Part shown: in pieces, positions 25,122 to 32,076 of the stretch
Position numbering within the stretch: position 1 is the first letter of the stretch
Layout of the letters: each line of letters opens with the position of its first letter
Position numbers and translations under genes: made by a program
Assembly: GCF_001424875.1 (NCBI RefSeq)
Contig: NZ_LMCT01000017.1
Span: 113,890-154,807 of the forward strand
Source of the DNA: Kitasatospora sp. Root107
GTDB taxonomy: Bacteria; Actinomycetota; Actinomycetes; Streptomycetales; Streptomycetaceae
DNA length: 40,918 nucleotides
Direction: 5' to 3'
Notes under the pieces: generated by a model
What the model saw: the letters and a program-made list of their open reading frames with translations, nothing else
The model's database searches: none
Told to the model about the DNA's origin: nothing

Positions 25122-26495
25122 ATGGCCGGTCAGGGAACGGCTGGGCCGGAGCGCAGCTCCTCCAAGTTCCAGGTGATCTCGGCGAGTACCGCCACCTTCA
25201 AGGCGGCCGACCCGGTCACCCGGCTGCGGGCGTTCCGGGGCCGGGTCCGGTACCTGCTGGACCGTCCGCTGACGCCCTACTACCTGATCCTCGGCTCCGC
25301 GCTGCTGCTGTTGGTGCTCGGCCTCGGCATGGTCTTCTCCTCCTCGCAGATCCTGGCCAAGCGCTGGGAACTGCCGATGACCTTCTTCTTCCGCAAGCAG
25401 CTGATCGCCGTGCTGCTCGGGCTCGGCCTGATGGTGCTGTTCGCCCGGACCCCGCTCAAGCTGATGCGGGCGACGGTCTACCCGGTGCTGTTCGGTGTGC
25501 TGGGCGCGCTGGTGCTGGTCGCCGTGCCGGGGATCGGCAAGAACGTCGGCGGCAACCAGAACTGGCTCGACCTGGGCTTCTTCCAGGTCCAGCCGTCCGA
25601 GTTCGCCAAGCTGGCGCTGGTGCTCTGGGCGGCCGACCTGCTGGCCAGGAAGCAGAAGACCAGGACCCTGGACCAGTGGAAGCACCTGCTGGTGCCGCTG
25701 GTGCCCGGCACCCTGCTGCTGGTGCTGCTGATCATGGCCGGCGGCGACATGGGCACCACGATGATCCTGATCGCGATGCTGTTCGGCCTGCTCTGGCTGG
25801 TCGGCGCCCCGCTCCGGCTGTTCGCCGCGACGCTCGGCATCGCGGTGGTGGCCTGTACGGCGCTGATCATCACGGTGCCGCACCGGCTGGACCGGCTGGC
25901 CTGCATCGGCGTCACCAAACCGGACCCGAACGTCAACTGCTTCCAGGCGCTGCACGGCCTCTACGCCTTCGCGGCGGGCGGTCCCTTCGGTTCCGGCTTC
26001 GGCGCGGGCGTCGAGAAGTGGGGCCAACTTCCGGAGGCGCACACCGACTTCATCTTCGCCGCACTGGGCGAGGAACTCGGTCTGGTGGGGACGCTGTCGG
26101 TGCTCGGTCTCTTCGCGGCACTAGGCTACGCGGGTATCCGTGTGGCCAGCAGTACGAAGGACCCCTTCGTCAGGTACGCCGCGGGAGCTGCCACCACCTG
26201 GATCATGGCGCAGGCCATGGTCAACCTGGGGTCGGCACTGGGACTTCTGCCGATCGCGGGCGTCCCGCTCCCGCTGTTCTCCTACGGGGGTTCGGCGATG
26301 CTGTCGGCCATGTCCGCCGTCGGGGTGCTGCTGTGCTTCGCACGCAGCTCACCGGGGGCGAAGGCGGCGCTTGCCGCCAGGCCCCTACGCATAAAAAGAT
26401 GGGCTAACAGCCGGTTCGGATCTGTCCTGACCCGGGTGCTGCCACGACGAACCACAGCGCGCGAGGCTGCGAAGCCGAAGCGCAGGGAGCGGTGA
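25122..26495 (+). CDS. ftsW: septal peptidoglycan polymerase FtsW
   Basis: SEDS-family glycosyltransferase that polymerises lipid II with FtsI at the septum. The 457-residue product has a cytoplasmic start of about 50 residues, then about ten transmembrane helices. Conserved stretches are NQNWLDLGFFQVQPSEFAKLALVLW, GGDMGTTMILIAMLF, the EAHTDFIFAALGEELGLVG loop with the essential acidic residues, and PLPLFSYGGSAMLSAMSAVGVLL. The C-terminal tail is strongly basic. The ATG at 25122 follows GGGGGAG (25108-25114). murG starts 6 nt after the stop, so the two are co-transcribed. Confidence 0.96.
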   Translation: MAGQGTAGPERSSSKFQVISASTATFKAADPVTRLRAFRGRVRYLLDRPLTPYYLILGSALLLLVLGLGMVFSSSQILAKRWELPMTFFFRKQLIAVLLGLGLMVLFARTPLKLMRATVYPVLFGVLGALVLVAVPGIGKNVGGNQNWLDLGFFQVQPSEFAKLALVLWAADLLARKQKTRTLDQWKHLLVPLVPGTLLLVLLIMAGGDMGTTMILIAMLFGLLWLVGAPLRLFAATLGIAVVACTALIITVPHRLDRLACIGVTKPDPNVNCFQALHGLYAFAAGGPFGSGFGAGVEKWGQLPEAHTDFIFAALGEELGLVGTLSVLGLFAALGYAGIRVASSTKDPFVRYAAGAATTWIMAQAMVNLGSALGLLPIAGVPLPLFSYGGSAMLSAMSAVGVLLCFARSSPGAKAALAARPLRIKRWANSRFGSVLTRVLPRRTTAREAAKPKRRER

Positions 26496-26501
26496 ATTTC
26501 G

Positions 26502-27608
26502 GTGCATGTCGTACTCGCAGGCGGCGGAACCGCCGGGCACATCGAGCCGGCCATGGCGCTCGCGGATGCCCTCCGCAGGCACGACCCGTCCATCGGGATC
26601 ACCGCACTCGGCACCGAGCGGGGTCTGGAGACCCGGCTGGTGCCCGAGCGCGGCTACCAGCTGGAGCTGATCCCGGCGGTGCCGTTGCCCCGTAAGCCCA
26701 CCCCGGAACTGATCACGGTGCCGGGCCGGCTGCGCGGCACCGTCCGGGCCGCCCAGGAGATCATCGAGCGGGTCAAGGCGGACGCCGTGGTCGGCTTCGG
26801 CGGCTATGTCGCGATGCCCGCGTACCTGGCCGCCAAGCGCGCCGGGGTGCCGATCGTGGTGCACGAGGCGAACGCCCGCCCCGGGCTGGCCAACAAGATC
26901 GGTGCCCGGTACAGCGACTTCGTCGCGGTCTCCACGCCCGACTCCAAGCTGCGCGACTCCCGGTACATCGGCATCCCGCTGCGCCGGACCATCGCCACCC
27001 TGGACCGGAACGCGGTCCGCCCGGAGGCCCGGCACTACTTCGGGCTCGACCAGCGGCTGCCCACCCTGCTGGTCTCCGGCGGCTCGCAGGGCGCCCGGCG
27101 GCTCAACGAGGTCGTCCAGGCCATCGCGCCCCGACTCCAGCAGTACGGCGTGCAGATCCTGCACGCGGTCGGGCCGAAGAACGAGCTGCCGGTGATCGAC
27201 GACATCCCCGGGATGCCGCCGTACCGCGCGGTGCCGTACGTGGACCGGATGGACCTCGCGTACGCCGCCGCCGACCTGATGCTCTGCCGGTCCGGCGCGA
27301 TGACGGTGGCCGAGCTGGCCGCGGTCGGCCTGCCCGCCGCCTTCGTGCCGCTGCCGATCGGCAACGGCGAGCAGCGGCTGAACGCCCAGCCGATGGTCAA
27401 GGCGGGCGGCGGTCTGCTGGTGGACGACGCCGCGCTGACCCCGGACTGGGTGCTGCAGAACGTGCTGCCGGTGCTCACCAACCCGCAGAAGCTCTGGGAC
27501 ATGAGCCGGGCCGCCGCCGAGTTCGGCCGCCGGGACGCCGACGACCTGCTGGTCGGGATGGTGTACGAGGCGATCGAGGCGGCCAGAGGTGGTCGCCGCC
27601 GTGGCTGA
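26502..27608 (+). CDS. murG: UDP-GlcNAc:lipid I GlcNAc transferase
   Basis: Adds GlcNAc to lipid I, forming lipid II at the cytoplasmic membrane face. The 368-residue GT28 enzyme has the N-terminal HVVLAGGGTAGHIEPAMALADAL glycine loop, VVGFGGYVAMPAYLAAKRAGVPIVVHEANARPGLANK, the second glycine loop LLVSGGSQGARRLNEVV, and the donor-site LMLCRSGAMTVAELAAVGLPAAFVPLPIGNGEQRLNA. GTG at 26502 begins the typical N-terminus and is preceded by AGGGAGCGG overlapping the end of ftsW. The end overlaps the ftsQ reading frame. Confidence 0.97.
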   Translation: MHVVLAGGGTAGHIEPAMALADALRRHDPSIGITALGTERGLETRLVPERGYQLELIPAVPLPRKPTPELITVPGRLRGTVRAAQEIIERVKADAVVGFGGYVAMPAYLAAKRAGVPIVVHEANARPGLANKIGARYSDFVAVSTPDSKLRDSRYIGIPLRRTIATLDRNAVRPEARHYFGLDQRLPTLLVSGGSQGARRLNEVVQAIAPRLQQYGVQILHAVGPKNELPVIDDIPGMPPYRAVPYVDRMDLAYAAADLMLCRSGAMTVAELAAVGLPAAFVPLPIGNGEQRLNAQPMVKAGGGLLVDDAALTPDWVLQNVLPVLTNPQKLWDMSRAAAEFGRRDADDLLVGMVYEAIEAARGGRRRG

Positions 27609-28383
27609 GACGCCGGTCCTCACTGATCCGGTGGAGGACGAGGAGGAGGCCGAGGAGGAGTACGCTCCCCGGCTCCGGCTCTCCCGCCGCGGGATCGTGG
27701 TGCTGAGTGCGCTCGGGGCAGTGTTCCTGGGCGCGCTCGGCTGGCTGGTGTTCTTCTCCTCGGTGCTGGACGTCCGGGTGGTCGCCGTCCAGGGGCTGAC
27801 CGGCGACAAGTTGACGGCGCACCAGGTGCGCGAGGTGCTGGGCAGCGGGCAGCACGGCCCGCTGGCCCGGGTCGACCTGGCCGAGGCCGAGCGACGGGTG
27901 GCCGGGCTGCCGCGGGTGGCCAGGGTCGAGGTCTGGCGCGGCTGGCCGCACACCTTGCGGATCAAGGTGGTGGAGCGGCGCCCGGTGGCCGCGGTGCGGA
28001 CCGATGACGGGAAGTTCACCCAGGTCGACGCGACCGGCTTCGGCTTCGCCACCGAGGACGCGCCGCCGGCCGGGGTGCCGGTGGTGGAGCTGGCGCTCAG
28101 TCAGCAGGCGAACGACGCCCTGGCGGTGTTCGGGAAGCCCGAGCTGGTGCGGGCCGCGGTGACGGTGGCGGCGGGGCTGCCACCGGAGGTGGCCAAGCTG
28201 GCCGGAGCCGTTCGGGTACACAGCTACGACGACATCCAACTGCAGCTCGCCGACGGTGTGGTGGTGCGCTGGGGGAGTGCGGAGCGGACCGTGCGCAAGG
28301 CCCAGGTGCTGGCCGCGCTGCTGCCCCGGAAGGCCAAGATCTACGACGTGAGTGCGCCCGAGGCCCCCGGTATCGGCGGATGA
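27589..28383 (+). CDS. ftsQ: cell division protein FtsQ
   Basis: A 264-residue bitopic divisome protein. It has an acidic cytoplasmic start (VEDEEEAEEEYAPRL), one transmembrane helix (GIVVLSALGAVFLGALGWLVFF, about 36-57), then the POTRA domain starting at VLDVRVVAVQGLTGDKLTAHQVREVL and the beta domain with VWRGWPHTLRIKVVERRPVAAV. FtsQ links early and late division proteins together with FtsL and DivIC. The start may be GTG 27589 (GAGG at 27576-27579) or GTG 27601, which would remove four residues; both overlap the end of murG. It is followed by stem-loops and the ftsZ promoter region. Confidence 0.94.
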   Translation: MVAAVAETPVLTDPVEDEEEAEEEYAPRLRLSRRGIVVLSALGAVFLGALGWLVFFSSVLDVRVVAVQGLTGDKLTAHQVREVLGSGQHGPLARVDLAEAERRVAGLPRVARVEVWRGWPHTLRIKVVERRPVAAVRTDDGKFTQVDATGFGFATEDAPPAGVPVVELALSQQANDALAVFGKPELVRAAVTVAAGLPPEVAKLAGAVRVHSYDDIQLQLADGVVVRWGSAERTVRKAQVLAALLPRKAKIYDVSAPEAPGIGG

Positions 28384-28424
28384 TGGCCCGGCGTGTCGGG
28401 AAGATCCGGTAAGTTCTCTTCCCA

Positions 28425-28491
28425 GGGGCGGTGTTGACGGAGTAGTACCTCCGCCCCGAACCTAGGTGGTCACCCCGGTTTCACCGGGTGA
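28425..28491 (+). terminator. stem-loops after ftsQ, possible attenuator
   Basis: GGGGCGG (28425-28431) pairs with CCGCCCC (28451-28457). TCACCCCGG (28470-28478) pairs, with one bulge, with CCGGGTGA (28484-28491). They lie within 110 nt of the ftsQ stop and lack T-runs. They could reduce read-through from the mur genes into ftsZ, or shape the ftsZ leader. Confidence 0.35.
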
Positions 28492-28540
28492 TGGATGATC
28501 ACATAGGCTCAAAAGAAAAACGGGAAGCTCGGCGTGTTCG

Positions 28541-28569
28541 TTGAACACGGATGAGTTGCCACCTAGTGT
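28541..28569 (+). promoter_or_regulatory. ftsZ promoter with dyad on -35 and GACAC motifs
   Basis: TTGAAC (28541-28546), a 17-nt spacer and TAGTGT (28564-28569) form a good housekeeping-type promoter. GTGTTC-GTT-GAACAC (28534-28548) is a perfect dyad covering the -35 box. GTGTC, the complement of the WhiA core GACAC, occurs at 28566, 28573 and 28586. Known ftsZ genes of streptomycetes have several promoters here, one of them sporulation-specific and WhiA-controlled. Confidence 0.6.
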
Positions 28570-28619
28570 CCTGTGTCACCAGGCTGTGTCCCACGGTGAT
28601 GTGACGCAGGCACAGCCAC

Positions 28620-28644
28620 AACCCTAAAGGTCAAGTTTAGGGTT
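28620..28644 (+). promoter_or_regulatory. perfect 9-bp hairpin in the ftsZ leader
   Basis: AACCCTAAA (28620-28628) and TTTAGGGTT (28636-28644) flank a 7-nt loop, GGTCAAG. The A/T-rich stem is unusual for this GC-rich region. It may be a DNA operator or an RNA leader element; a TACAGT box lies at 28671-28676. Confidence 0.4.
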
Positions 28645-28771
28645 CGGGTCGGTGGTCGGAATTTCGGACATACAGTCAGGAAATACCCCGGGCTCCCCAC
28701 CCATCGACATCCGTCGGCCCTCACAAACGGGAGGAAGCCGACCCGGAATCTCGAGGCGAGAGGCCTTCGAC

Positions 28772-29959
28772 GTGGCAGCACCGCAGAACTACCTCGCAGT
28801 CATCAAGGTCGTCGGTATCGGCGGCGGTGGTGTGAACGCCATCAACCGGATGATCGAGGTCGGTCTCAAGGGCGTCGAGTTCATCGCGATCAACACCGAT
28901 GCGCAGGCCCTCCTGATGAGCGACGCCGACGTCAAGCTCGACGTGGGCCGTGAACTCACCCGGGGCCTCGGCGCCGGGGCCAACCCCGAGGTCGGCCGGA
29001 AGGCCGCCGAGGACCACCGCGAGGAGATCGAGGAGGTCCTCAAGGGGGCCGACATGGTCTTCGTGACGGCCGGCGAGGGCGGCGGCACCGGCACCGGTGG
29101 CGCCCCCGTGGTGGCGAACATCGCCCGCTCGCTCGGCGCGCTCACCATCGGCGTGGTCACCCGGCCGTTCACCTTCGAGGGCCGCCGCCGGGCGAACCAG
29201 GCGGAGGACGGCATCGCCGGGCTGCGCGAGGAGGTCGACACCCTCATCGTGATCCCGAACGACCGGCTGCTCTCCATCTCCGACCGCCAGGTCAGCGTGC
29301 TGGACGCGTTCCGCTCGGCCGACCAGGTGCTGCTCTCCGGCGTGCAGGGCATCACCGATCTGATCACCACCCCCGGTCTGATCAACCTCGACTTCGCCGA
29401 CGTCAAGTCGGTCATGTCGGACGCCGGTTCGGCCCTGATGGGGATCGGCTCGGCGCGCGGCGAGGACCGGGCCAAGGCGGCCGCCATCATGGCGATCTCC
29501 TCCCCGCTGCTGGAAGCCTCCATCGACGGCGCCCGCGGCGTGCTGCTCTCCATCTCCGGCGGTTCCGACCTCGGTCTCTTCGAGATCAACGAGTCGGCCC
29601 AGCTGGTCAGCGAGGCGGCGCACCCCGAGGCGAACATCATCTTCGGCGCGGTGATCGACGACGCGCTCGGCGACGAGGTCCGGGTCACCGTGATCGCGGC
29701 CGGGTTCGACGGCGGCCAGCCGCCCGCCATCGTCCGCGACCCGGTGGTCAAGTCCACCCCGGCCGCCGGTGGTTCGACCCCGGAGCGCCCGGCGGGCCGC
29801 CCGTCCTACGGCAGCATCGGTTCGGTGACGGACCGTCCGAAGGACGAGCAGGGCACCACCACCACGGCCTCGCCGGTCCCCCCGCAGGTGCAGCCGGTCC
29901 GGCAGCCGCTGCTGGAGAACCCGGCCGAGGAGCTCGACGTACCGGACTTCCTGAAGTAA
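28772..29959 (+). CDS. ftsZ: cell division GTPase FtsZ
   Basis: Tubulin-like GTPase that forms the division ring or, in spore-forming hyphae, ladders of rings. The 395-residue product has the nucleotide motif AGEGGGTGTGGAP (GGGTGTG at 103-109), the catalytic T7-loop region GLINLDFADVKSVMSDAGSALMGIG, and the conserved C-terminal peptide LDVPDFLK that binds membrane tethers such as SepF. A 60-residue variable linker lies between. GTG at 28772 was chosen because MAAPQNYLAVIKV is the standard actinobacterial start and GAGAGG (28758-28763) precedes it; upstream in-frame codons belong to the leader. A strong hairpin follows, so yggS is probably partly separate. Confidence 0.98.
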   Translation: MAAPQNYLAVIKVVGIGGGGVNAINRMIEVGLKGVEFIAINTDAQALLMSDADVKLDVGRELTRGLGAGANPEVGRKAAEDHREEIEEVLKGADMVFVTAGEGGGTGTGGAPVVANIARSLGALTIGVVTRPFTFEGRRRANQAEDGIAGLREEVDTLIVIPNDRLLSISDRQVSVLDAFRSADQVLLSGVQGITDLITTPGLINLDFADVKSVMSDAGSALMGIGSARGEDRAKAAAIMAISSPLLEASIDGARGVLLSISGGSDLGLFEINESAQLVSEAAHPEANIIFGAVIDDALGDEVRVTVIAAGFDGGQPPAIVRDPVVKSTPAAGGSTPERPAGRPSYGSIGSVTDRPKDEQGTTTTASPVPPQVQPVRQPLLENPAEELDVPDFLK

Positions 29960-29969
29960 CCGAGGCACC

Positions 29970-30010
29970 CGATGCCCACCGTGTTCCCGTCGGGAACACG
30001 GTGGGCATCG
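29970..30010 (+). terminator. 20-bp perfect hairpin after ftsZ
   Basis: CGATGCCCACCGTGTTCCCG (29970-29989) and its exact complement (29991-30010) leave a single central base, so the real loop is probably CGTCG with an 18-bp stem. It starts 11 nt after the ftsZ stop and fills the space where other streptomycetes have pgeF. There is no T-tract. Confidence 0.75.
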
Positions 30011-30059
30011 TGCGGTCCGGAGTGCGATCATCTGCTGTGGCGAGCTGTGTGGGGCGACT

Positions 30060-30845
30060 GTGACTGACTTGTACGGACCGGAACCGGGCGGACCGGAGTT
30101 CCTGGCGGCGCTGACCGAGGGTCAGCGCGCCAGGTACGAGGAGCTGGGCGCCAACCTCGAGGTGGTGCAGCGCCGGATCGCGGACGCCTGTACGGCGGCG
30201 GGGCGGGCCCGGGACGCGGTCAGGCTGGTGGTGGTCACCAAGACCTATCCGGCCGAGGACACCGCCCTGCTGGCCGCCCTGGGCGTCACCGACGTGGCGG
30301 AGAACCGCGACCAGGACGCCGCCCCCAAGGCCGAGCTGTGCCGCGAACTGCCGCTGGACTGGCACTTCGTGGGCCAACTGCAGACCAACAAGGTCCGCTC
30401 GGTGGTCCGCTACGCCAACCACGTGCACTCGGTGGACCGGCTCCGGCTGGTGCAGTCACTGGCCGCCGCGGTGGCCAACGCCGGGCGTCCGCCGGTAGGT
30501 TGCCTGGTCCAGGTCGCCCTGGACAAGGAGGCCGGCGAGGGCGAGGGCCGGGCCGGGGCGGCCCCCGAGGAGGTCGCCGCACTGGCCGACGCGATCGCCG
30601 ACACGCCCGGGCTGCGACTGTCCGGTGTGATGACCGTCGCTCCGCTGGCCGGGCCGTTGGCGGGTGATCCGGCGAAGGCTTTCGAGCGGCTGGCGGAAAT
30701 CTCAACTGCCCTACGGTCGACGCATCCGGCTGCCACGATGGTCTCGGCGGGCATGAGCGGTGACCTGGAGCAGGCGGTGGCCGCCGGAGCGACACATGTG
30801 CGCGTCGGTACGGCGGTGCTCGGAGTGCGGTCAACGCTCCGGTAA
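30060..30845 (+). CDS. yggS: PLP homeostasis protein (YggS/YlmE/PLPBP)
   Basis: A 261-residue TIM-barrel protein of the PLPBP family, which binds pyridoxal 5'-phosphate without known enzymatic activity and balances PLP and amino-acid pools. The PLP lysine is in LVVVTKTYPAEDTALLAALG. DWHFVGQLQTNKVRSVV, the HSVDRL motif and VSAGMSGDLEQAVAAGATHVRVGTAVLG (phosphate-binding end) complete the family pattern. The GTG at 30060 has only a poor ribosome binding site, and the first 25 or so residues before the core are less conserved. It lies directly after ftsZ, without the usual pgeF between. sepF follows after 195 nt. Confidence 0.93.
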   Translation: MTDLYGPEPGGPEFLAALTEGQRARYEELGANLEVVQRRIADACTAAGRARDAVRLVVVTKTYPAEDTALLAALGVTDVAENRDQDAAPKAELCRELPLDWHFVGQLQTNKVRSVVRYANHVHSVDRLRLVQSLAAAVANAGRPPVGCLVQVALDKEAGEGEGRAGAAPEEVAALADAIADTPGLRLSGVMTVAPLAGPLAGDPAKAFERLAEISTALRSTHPAATMVSAGMSGDLEQAVAAGATHVRVGTAVLGVRSTLR

Positions 30846-31040
30846 CGTCACCGGGTAGTAGATCAGACTGCAGGACAAAACAGGACAGAACCTAGCAGCT
30901 GGCTACAGCGCTAGTGAACCGTGGATCGATCGCAAACCCGCAGCCACTCCCACTCTATGACGGAGCGTCGGGTGGTGTGCGGAATCCCGCAGGCGAAGGC
31001 CGCCGGTGACGATCCACCACAGAGCGGAGGAGACAGGAGC

Positions 31041-31649
31041 ATGGCCGGCGCAATGCGCAAGATGGCGGTCTACCTCGGCCTCGTGGAGGACGAGACGTAC
31101 GACGGCCAGGGTTACGACCCCGACGACGACTACGACACGGACCCCGAGCCGATCCGAACCGGACGGACCGAGGGCCTGGAGCGCCCCGCGGCGGCACCCG
31201 CCGCGCCGGCGCCCGTCGCCCACATCGCGCCTCAGCCCGTCCCGGCTGCCGTGCCGATCCGGCAGGAGCAGCCGCGGATGGCCCCAGTGTCGTCCATCAC
31301 ACCCGACCGCCGCCAAAACCTGGAGAAGAGCACCCCGGTGATCATGCCCAAGGTCGTCAACGAACGAGAGCCGTACCGCATCACCACGCTGCACCCGAGG
31401 ACCTACAACGAGGCCCGTACCATCGGGGAACAGTTCCGTGGCGGCACCCCGGTGATCATGAATTTGACCGAGATGGACGACACGGATGCGAAGCGGCTCG
31501 TAGACTTCGCCGCTGGACTCGTCTTCGGTCTGCACGGCAGTATCGAGCGAGTGACACAGAAGGTGTTCCTGCTGTCTCCTGCTAACGTCGATGTAACGGC
31601 GGAGGACAAGGCTCGGATCGCCGAGGGTGGGTTCTTCAACCAGAGCTGA
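31041..31649 (+). CDS. sepF: cell division protein SepF
   Basis: Membrane anchor and organiser of FtsZ in bacteria without FtsA. The 202-residue product starts with an amphipathic membrane-binding helix (MAGAMRKMAVYLGLVED), then an acidic Asp/Tyr-rich stretch and a Pro/Ala linker. The globular SepF domain (about residues 95-190) contains TPVIMPKVVNEREPYRITTLHPRTYNEAR, GTPVIMNLTEMDDTDAKRLVDFAAGLVFGLHGSIERV and KVFLLSPANVDV. The ATG at 31041 is preceded by GGAGG (31026-31030). It lies in the standard yggS-sepF-yggT-divIVA order. Confidence 0.96.
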   Translation: MAGAMRKMAVYLGLVEDETYDGQGYDPDDDYDTDPEPIRTGRTEGLERPAAAPAAPAPVAHIAPQPVPAAVPIRQEQPRMAPVSSITPDRRQNLEKSTPVIMPKVVNEREPYRITTLHPRTYNEARTIGEQFRGGTPVIMNLTEMDDTDAKRLVDFAAGLVFGLHGSIERVTQKVFLLSPANVDVTAEDKARIAEGGFFNQS

Positions 31650-31736
31650 CCCGACCACGACTTCTCGGTGGATCTCGTGGCAGTGGTACGTGACTGACGG
31701 ATCGTCCGGTATGCCGGATATGAACAGGGAGACGCG

Positions 31737-32027
31737 ATGGGGATCGTGCGGGGAGTGCTCTTCTATGCGCTGAGTGCTTTCCTCTTGGTCCTGCTCTTCC
31801 GTCTGGTCATGGACTGGGTCTTCCAGTTCGCCCGCTCGTGGCGTCCTGGGAAGGCCATGGTCGTGGTGCTGGAGGCCACGTACACTGTCACCGATCCGCC
31901 GCTCAAGCTTCTTCGGCGATTCATTCCGCCGTTGCGTTTCGGGGGCGTGGCGCTCGACCTGTCCTTCTTCGTACTGATGATCATTGTGTTTGTCCTGAGA
32001 TCGCTCGTGCTGACTCTGCCGTCTTGA
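31737..32027 (+). CDS. yggT: YggT/YlmG family membrane protein
   Basis: A 96-residue integral membrane protein with two hydrophobic segments, VRGVLFYALSAFLLVLLFRLVMDWVFQF (about 4-31) and VALDLSFFVLMIIVFVLRSLVL (about 71-92). They frame the YggT signature with EATYTVTDPPLKLLRRFIPPLRFGG. Family members are linked to envelope and nucleoid organisation, but their precise role is unsettled. The ATG at 31737 follows AGGGAG (31726-31731). It is co-directional with sepF (87 nt upstream) and divIVA (49 nt downstream). Confidence 0.93.
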   Translation: MGIVRGVLFYALSAFLLVLLFRLVMDWVFQFARSWRPGKAMVVVLEATYTVTDPPLKLLRRFIPPLRFGGVALDLSFFVLMIIVFVLRSLVLTLPS

Positions 32028-32076
32028 GCGCTGCGACAGGATGCCGGTGTGCCGACGATCACGTTGAGGTGAAGAG

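Noticed and set aside
28652..28771. Upstream ATG/GTG extension of ftsZ
   Set aside because: The extra 40 residues have no similarity to FtsZ and cover the leader hairpin region; GTG 28772 has a good ribosome binding site and the family's first residues.
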